Below, piece by piece: positions 5,516 to 9,717 of a stretch of 9,717 bases of DNA. The DNA lies in assembly GCA_003152975.1 (NCBI GenBank), contig PMBP01000158.1:1-9717 (forward strand), read 5' to 3'. The translations under genes were made by a program, and so were the position numbers. Under the pieces are notes generated by a model that searched no databases, had not been told where the DNA came from, and saw only the letters and a list, made by a program, of their open reading frames with translations. Source of the DNA: Phycisphaerales bacterium (GTDB taxonomy: Bacteria; Planctomycetota; Phycisphaerae; Sedimentisphaerales; Anaerohalosphaeraceae). Position 1 is the stretch's first letter, and every line of letters starts with the position of its first letter.

Positions 5516-6790
5516 ATGAATCGAAGAAAATTCATGAAATCGATGGCTGCGGTTGCGGCGGTTCCGTATGTCGTGCCGTCGAGCGTGTTGGGTGCCGACG
5601 GGGCGGTGGCTCCGAGCAACAAGATCACGGTGGGCTTTATCGGCACCGGCGATCACGGCGTTAGCCGCAACCTGCGGATGTACCTGGGCCAGCCGGACGC
5701 GCGGGCCGTTGCCGTCTGCGATGTCGATAGCAACCGCATGAAGGATGCCAAGCGGCTCGTCGATGAAAAATACGGCAACACCGACTGCGCGACGACCAGG
5801 GACTTTCGCGAAATCATCGAGCGGAAAGAGATCGATGTGGTGATGATCTCGACGCCGGACCACTGGCATGTGCTGATGAGCGTGATGGCCGTCAAGGCCG
5901 GCAAGGATGTCCAGTGCGAAAAGCCGACGCTGACGATCGACGAAGGCAAGATTCTCGTCAAGACGATCCGCCGCTATAGCAAGGTGTTTCAGACGAGCAC
6001 CGAGGACCGCTCCGAGCGGATCTATCACCGCATGGCCGAGCTCGTCCGTAACGGCCGGATCGGCAAGCTGCACACCATCAAGGTCAAGTTGCCGCAGCAG
6101 CCGGGCGTGCCGGGCGATCCGACGCCGCAGCCGGTACCGCCTGAGCTGGACTGGGACATGTGGCTGGGGCCGGCGCCGTTTGGGCCGTACTGTAAGGACC
6201 GCGTGCATTTCAATTTCCGCTGGGTGTGGGACACTTCGGGCGGGATTCTGTGCGACTGGGGAACGCATCTGTTCGATACGGCCCAGTGGGCCAACGACAC
6301 CGAGCGGACCGGGCCGGTGGCGATCGAGGGCAAGGGGACCTGGTGGTCGGGCGGGCTTTATAACACGCCGAAGGAATACCATGTCGAATACACCTATGCC
6401 AACGGCGTCAAAATGCTCTGCGACCACGGCGGCAGCGGCATCCGTTTCGAAGGCAGCGACGGTTGGATCGAAAGCCCAAGCTGGCTGGCTGAGATCCAGG
6501 CCAGCGACCCAAAGATTCTCGAATCTAAAATCGGCCCCAGCGAAATTCATCTCTATACCAATCCCGCCGGCGAGCATCGCGATTTTCTCGACTGCGTCAA
6601 GACCCACAAGGATCCGTACTTCCCGGTGGATATCGGCCATCGGGTCTCGACGATCTGCCACCTGGGCAACATCGCCCTCAAGCTGGGGCGCAAGCTCAAC
6701 TGGGACCCGAAGGATGAAAAATTCGTCAATGATGCCGAGGCCGACGCGATGTTGTCGCGGCCGATGCGAAGCCCGTGGAAACTTGCCTGA
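5516..6790 (+). CDS. Tat-exported Gfo/Idh/MocA-family oxidoreductase (EKP type)
   Basis: A 424-residue NAD(P)-dependent sugar or polyol oxidoreductase, exported folded by the Tat pathway. The N-terminus MNRRKFMKSMAAVAAVPYVV is a twin-arginine signal ending near SVLGA. The Rossmann domain follows with GTGDHG (43-48), an acidic turn in VCDVDSNR (67-74), STPDHWH (112-118) and the family's catalytic-lysine motif EKP (K136). The C-terminal alpha/beta domain has DWGTHLFD (247-254), whose His251 is the usual proton-relay position, and it ends in EKFVNDAEADAMLSRPMRSP. The ATG at 5516 is preferred over 5513 because GAGG lies 5 bases before it and it starts the Tat signal cleanly. The TIM-barrel gene follows 11 bases downstream. 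It probably oxidises or reduces a sugar hydroxyl with a tightly bound cofactor outside the cytoplasm; the substrate cannot be read from sequence. Confidence 0.93.
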   Translation: MNRRKFMKSMAAVAAVPYVVPSSVLGADGAVAPSNKITVGFIGTGDHGVSRNLRMYLGQPDARAVAVCDVDSNRMKDAKRLVDEKYGNTDCATTRDFREIIERKEIDVVMISTPDHWHVLMSVMAVKAGKDVQCEKPTLTIDEGKILVKTIRRYSKVFQTSTEDRSERIYHRMAELVRNGRIGKLHTIKVKLPQQPGVPGDPTPQPVPPELDWDMWLGPAPFGPYCKDRVHFNFRWVWDTSGGILCDWGTHLFDTAQWANDTERTGPVAIEGKGTWWSGGLYNTPKEYHVEYTYANGVKMLCDHGGSGIRFEGSDGWIESPSWLAEIQASDPKILESKIGPSEIHLYTNPAGEHRDFLDCVKTHKDPYFPVDIGHRVSTICHLGNIALKLGRKLNWDPKDEKFVNDAEADAMLSRPMRSPWKLA

Positions 6791-6801
6791 AAGGTTTGAC
6801 C

Positions 6802-7698
6802 ATGAAAACGATTGTTCCGATTTTGCTGATTGCGATTTCGACCGTTTCGCTTGTCTGCGCGCAGCCCCCGGCGGGCGCGCCGGCGCGAAACGAGTTTTAC
6901 GCGATGGACACCAACTTCAACGACGGCAAGGTCCGCACGCCGCAGGAGACTGCAACTCTGCTCAAGGAGCTTGGTTTTTCGGGCTACGGCATTGTCGGCA
7001 CGGCCAACATCCCGCAGTGGCTTTCGGCGCTGGACAAAGAGGGCCTCAAGTTCTATTCGATCTATGTGGGCGTGGACATCGACTCGGGCAAGATCGACCC
7101 GGCGATCCTGCAGGCCATCGAACAGCTCCGCGGCCGGCCCACGATGCTGTGGGTGAACATGGCCAGCAAGAAATTCAAACCCTCGGAAATTGCCGGCGAT
7201 GCGGTCGCCGTGCCGCTGCTTCGGGATCTGGCCGACAAGGCCTTTGATGCGGGGCTGAAGGTTGCGCTCTATCCCCACACCGGGAACTGGCTGGAGACGG
7301 TGCAGGATGCGGTTCGGCTATCGGAAAAGGTCAACCGCCGCAATCTCGGCGCGACCTTCAACCTGTGCCACTGGCTAAAGGTATCGGGCGATCAGAACCT
7401 TGAGGAAATCCTGACGGCCGCTCGGCCGTATCTCTTGCAGGTCTCGATCAACGGCGCCGATTCCGGCGACACCCAACAGATGAACTGGGACCGGCTGATC
7501 CAGCCGCTGGATGTCGGCAGCTTCGATGTCTCGCAGGTGTTGGGGGCCCTGCGGAGAATCCGCTACACCGGGCCCATCGGCCTGCAGGGCTACGGCATCA
7601 AGGGCGACACGCCCGCACACCTGAAACGATCCATCACGGCGTGGGAGCAGATCTGGAGCAAGCTGCCCGCGCGGACCCAACGAACAAGGAGCAACTGA
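6802..7698 (+). CDS. Exported xylose-isomerase-like TIM barrel (sugar phosphate isomerase/epimerase family)
   Basis: A 298-residue protein with a Sec signal peptide (residues 1-20, cut near VCAQ) and an AP-endonuclease-2/xylose-isomerase-like TIM barrel (COG1082 type). Barrel landmarks are ETATLLKELGFSGYGIVG (49-66), a strand-and-loop ALYPHTGNW (155-163), ATFNLCHWLKVSG (184-196), LLQVSINGAD (211-220) and the final strand GPIGLQGYGI (257-266). His159, His190 and nearby acidic residues are candidates for the divalent-metal site of this fold, but ligands were not assigned. Family members isomerise, epimerise or dehydrate sugars; in oxidative glycoside-cleavage loci similar proteins act on keto-sugar products. 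AAGG lies 7 bases before the ATG. Only 11 bases separate it from the upstream oxidoreductase and 2 bases from the downstream one, which points to one operon. Export of this fold is notable but recurrent in planctomycetes. Confidence 0.88.
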   Translation: MKTIVPILLIAISTVSLVCAQPPAGAPARNEFYAMDTNFNDGKVRTPQETATLLKELGFSGYGIVGTANIPQWLSALDKEGLKFYSIYVGVDIDSGKIDPAILQAIEQLRGRPTMLWVNMASKKFKPSEIAGDAVAVPLLRDLADKAFDAGLKVALYPHTGNWLETVQDAVRLSEKVNRRNLGATFNLCHWLKVSGDQNLEEILTAARPYLLQVSINGADSGDTQQMNWDRLIQPLDVGSFDVSQVLGALRRIRYTGPIGLQGYGIKGDTPAHLKRSITAWEQIWSKLPARTQRTRSN

Positions 7699-7700
7699 CC

Positions 7701-9047
7701 ATGGCTAATCAAATGAATCGTCGTGAATTTCTCAAGACCTCCGCGGCCGTTGCCGCCACCGCCATTGTGCTGCCGCAGATTGTCCCATCGTCGGTCTTCG
7801 GCGCCGACGCCCCCAGCAAGCGCGTCACCATGGGCTTTATCGGCGTGGGCAATCAGGGCACCGGCGACATGCGGGGCTTTCTGCAGGACAGGCGTGTGCA
7901 GGTGGTCGCTGTGTGCGATGTCAACCGTGAGAGCAAGGGCTACTGGTCCAACGCCCTCGGCGGACGCGAGCCGGCCCGGCGGATCGTCAATGAATTTTAC
8001 GCAAAGAAGACTGGTAATACCGACTACAAGGGCTGCGACGCCTATGAAGATTTCCGCGAGTTGATCGCCCGCAAGGATATCGACGCCGTCGAGACCGCGG
8101 TGCCGGATCACTGGCACGCGATCCCCGTCATCGCCGCGGCCAAGGCCGGCAAAGATATCTACGGCCAAAAGCCGCTGTCGCTGACCATCTCCGACGGCCG
8201 CGCGATGTCCAACGCCGTCAAGCGGTACGGCCGGATTTTCCAGTGCGGCAGCCAGCAGCGGTCGGATGTCAACTTCCGCCGCGTCTGCGAGCTGGTCCGC
8301 AACGGCCGGATCGGCAAGCTCCAGACCGTCGAGTGTGGCCTGCCCGGCGGCACGCCCGACTATGTGGGCAACAATCCCAGCAAGAAGACCGAAGCCGTGC
8401 CCGAGGGTTTCAATTACGAGTTCTGGCTGGGCCCGGCCCCGCAGGCCCCGTATTGCCCGGCCCGCTGCCATGTCAACTGGCGATGGGTGCTGGATTATTC
8501 GGGCGGACAGGTGACCGACTGGGGCGGCCATCACCCGGACATCGCGCAGTGGGGCATGGACACCGAATCCACCGGCCCCGTCGAGATCATCAACGCCAAG
8601 GGCACCTACAACAAAAACGATCTGTACAACACCGCGACCGAGTACTACTTCGAGTGCATCTATAAAAACGGCGTCAAGCTGGCGATCTCCAACAAACTCC
8701 GCGGGGGTGTCAAGTTCATCGGCTCCGATGGCTGGGTCTGGGCCAACCGCGGAAGCCACGAGGCCAGCAGCGAGGCGATCAAGAACGCCCAGCTTGGGCC
8801 CAACGATGTGCATCTTTACGAGAGCAACGACCACTTCCGCAACTTCATCGACTGCGTGATCAGCCGCAAGGAGCCCATCGCGCCGATCGAGACGGCCCAC
8901 CGCTCGATCACGCTGGCGCATCTCGGTAATATCGCGATGATCCTGGGCCGCAATCTCAAGTGGGACCCCGACACGGAAAAATTCGTCAACGACGCCGAGG
9001 CCGACGCGATGCTCTCGCGGCCGCTGCGAAGCCCGTGGCGGATGTAA
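7701..9047 (+). CDS. Tat-exported Gfo/Idh/MocA-family oxidoreductase (QKP type)
   Basis: A 448-residue paralogue of the oxidoreductase at 5516. The Tat signal MNRREFLKTSAAVAATAIVL starts at residue 5 and ends near SVFGA. The Rossmann motif is GVGNQG (48-53), followed by VCDVNRES (71-78) and VPDHWH (134-139). The catalytic-lysine motif reads QKP (K157) instead of EKP, and the C-domain motif is DWGGHHPD (273-280). Insertions around 76-112 and 209-235 account for the extra length. The tail EKFVNDAEADAMLSRPLRSP is almost identical to that of the first copy. AAGGAG ends 10 bases before the ATG at 7701, and the ATG lies 2 bases after the TIM-barrel stop, so translation is probably coupled. Having two oxidoreductases fits an oxidise-then-reduce cycle, or two substrates. 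The family is certain; the reaction is inferred. Confidence 0.93.
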   Translation: MANQMNRREFLKTSAAVAATAIVLPQIVPSSVFGADAPSKRVTMGFIGVGNQGTGDMRGFLQDRRVQVVAVCDVNRESKGYWSNALGGREPARRIVNEFYAKKTGNTDYKGCDAYEDFRELIARKDIDAVETAVPDHWHAIPVIAAAKAGKDIYGQKPLSLTISDGRAMSNAVKRYGRIFQCGSQQRSDVNFRRVCELVRNGRIGKLQTVECGLPGGTPDYVGNNPSKKTEAVPEGFNYEFWLGPAPQAPYCPARCHVNWRWVLDYSGGQVTDWGGHHPDIAQWGMDTESTGPVEIINAKGTYNKNDLYNTATEYYFECIYKNGVKLAISNKLRGGVKFIGSDGWVWANRGSHEASSEAIKNAQLGPNDVHLYESNDHFRNFIDCVISRKEPIAPIETAHRSITLAHLGNIAMILGRNLKWDPDTEKFVNDAEADAMLSRPLRSPWRM

Positions 9048-9103
9048 CCGTCCGAGGACATCGTTGGCGACGAAGACAAATTAAAATTGAAAATGATGTG
9101 TTT

Positions 9104-9717
9104 GTGGATATCGACAGCATTAAAAATCTGCTGGAACAAGTAAAAACAGGGCGTTGCTCCATCGACGAGGCCGTGCAGAAGCTCCGGCATCTTCCGTATG
9201 AAGATCTGGGCTTTGCCCGCGTCGATCACCACCGCGCGATCCGCTGCGGATTTCCGGAGGTGATCTATTGCCCCGGCAAGACCACGCCGCAGATCGCTGA
9301 GATATTTGATCGCCTCGCTCGGACCGGCCACAATGTCCTGGCCAGTCGCGCCACGCAGGAGGTCTTCGACGCCCTGGCCGCCGAAGGAAAGTATTCGGCG
9401 CTGAAGTACGACAAGGCCGCCCGCGCCATTACGCTGGTCCAAAAGCCGCTGACGCCCTCGGCCGATGTCGTCGTGATCGTCACCGCGGGAACCGCCGATC
9501 TGCCCGTGGCGATGGAGGCCAAGGTCACCGCTGAGATTATGGGCTGCAGCGCCGAGCTGATGTGCGATGTCGGCGTGGCGGGGCTACATCGTTTGCTCAA
9601 CAACCTCGACCCGCTTCGCAAGGCCGCCGTTGTCGTCGTCGTCGCGGGGATGGAAGGGGCGCTGGCCAGCGTTGTCGGCGGGCTGGTCGATTGCCCGGTG
9701 ATCGCGGTGCCCACCAG
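9104..9717 (+). CDS. larB: LarB, nickel-pincer nucleotide cofactor biosynthesis (3' end off the right edge)
   Basis: LarB carboxylates the pyridinium ring of nicotinic acid adenine dinucleotide and hydrolyses its phosphoanhydride, the first step toward the nickel-pincer nucleotide of lactate racemase (LarA) and relatives. About 204 codons are visible of roughly 250. The N-terminal part has the family hallmark LPYEDLGFARVDHHRAIRCG (30-49), PEVIYCPGKT (51-60) and NVLASRAT (77-84). The AIRC/PurE-like domain has IVTAGTADLPVAMEAK (125-140), CDVGVAGLHRL (154-164) and VAGMEGALASVVGGLVD (180-196). The start is unclear: GTG 9104 fits the family N-terminus and GTG 9098 is also in frame, but neither has a ribosome-binding site. 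The only nearby ATGs (9093, 9096) are in another frame. LarA, LarC and LarE are not in the window. It begins 56 bases after the oxidoreductase stop and may be read through from it. Confidence 0.92.
   Translation, partial: MDIDSIKNLLEQVKTGRCSIDEAVQKLRHLPYEDLGFARVDHHRAIRCGFPEVIYCPGKTTPQIAEIFDRLARTGHNVLASRATQEVFDALAAEGKYSALKYDKAARAITLVQKPLTPSADVVVIVTAGTADLPVAMEAKVTAEIMGCSAELMCDVGVAGLHRLLNNLDPLRKAAVVVVVAGMEGALASVVGGLVDCPVIAVPT

Noticed and set aside
5450..6661. 403-codon minus-strand frame opposite the first oxidoreductase
   Set aside because: It is Arg/His/Pro/Ala-rich with no recognisable domain and covers a clear Gfo/Idh/MocA gene on the plus strand.
7590..8921. 443-codon minus-strand frame opposite the second oxidoreductase
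   Set aside because: It has the same antisense composition artefact; the plus-strand gene has Tat signal, Rossmann and C-domain motifs and a good ribosome-binding site.

Overview
The window reads as a GC-rich, gene-dense stretch of a bacterial chromosome, most likely from a planctomycete (Planctomycetota, possibly class Phycisphaerae). The reasons are the paired Tat-exported Gfo/Idh/MocA oxidoreductases with the tail motif NDAEADAMLSRP, the DUF1080 lipoprotein, the Sec-exported sugar-isomerase-like TIM barrel and the tRNA gene with no encoded CCA. This is inferred from protein flavour, as the window has no rRNA or other marker that settles it.

Layout. Minus strand, left: the 5' part of a secreted family GH27 alpha-galactosidase with an NPCBM domain (1-1367, runs off the left edge), then an orphan MntA-type nucleotidyltransferase (1405-1698), then tRNA-Leu(CAA) (1771-1856) with a near-consensus sigma-70 promoter. 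Plus strand from there on: tsaD (2109-3140) with its own TTGACG/TATCAT promoter; a DUF1080 lipoprotein (3184-3912); a URO-D-family protein (3946-5142); a 370-base gap with heptamer repeats, a nested stem-loop, a 57-codon ORF and a dispersed-repeat-like palindrome; a Tat-exported Gfo/Idh/MocA oxidoreductase (5516-6790); a Sec-exported TIM-barrel protein (6802-7698); a second Tat-exported oxidoreductase (7701-9047); and the 5' part of larB (about 9104 to the right edge).

How the genes work together. The DUF1080 lipoprotein, two exported NAD(P)-type oxidoreductases and an exported isomerase/epimerase-like TIM barrel are the enzyme classes expected for oxidative glycoside cleavage, in which a sugar hydroxyl is oxidised to a ketone, the glycosidic bond is broken through the keto intermediate, and the product is hydrated or isomerised and re-reduced. 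All four carry export signals, so the chemistry would take place outside the cytoplasm. The GH27 enzyme is divergently placed but also saccharolytic. The URO-D-like protein has no export signal and has lost the His-x-Cys metal motif of the classical methyltransferases, so its role in the sugar locus is the least explained part. TsaD, tRNA-Leu and LarB are housekeeping or cofactor genes whose link to the sugar genes is probably only positional.
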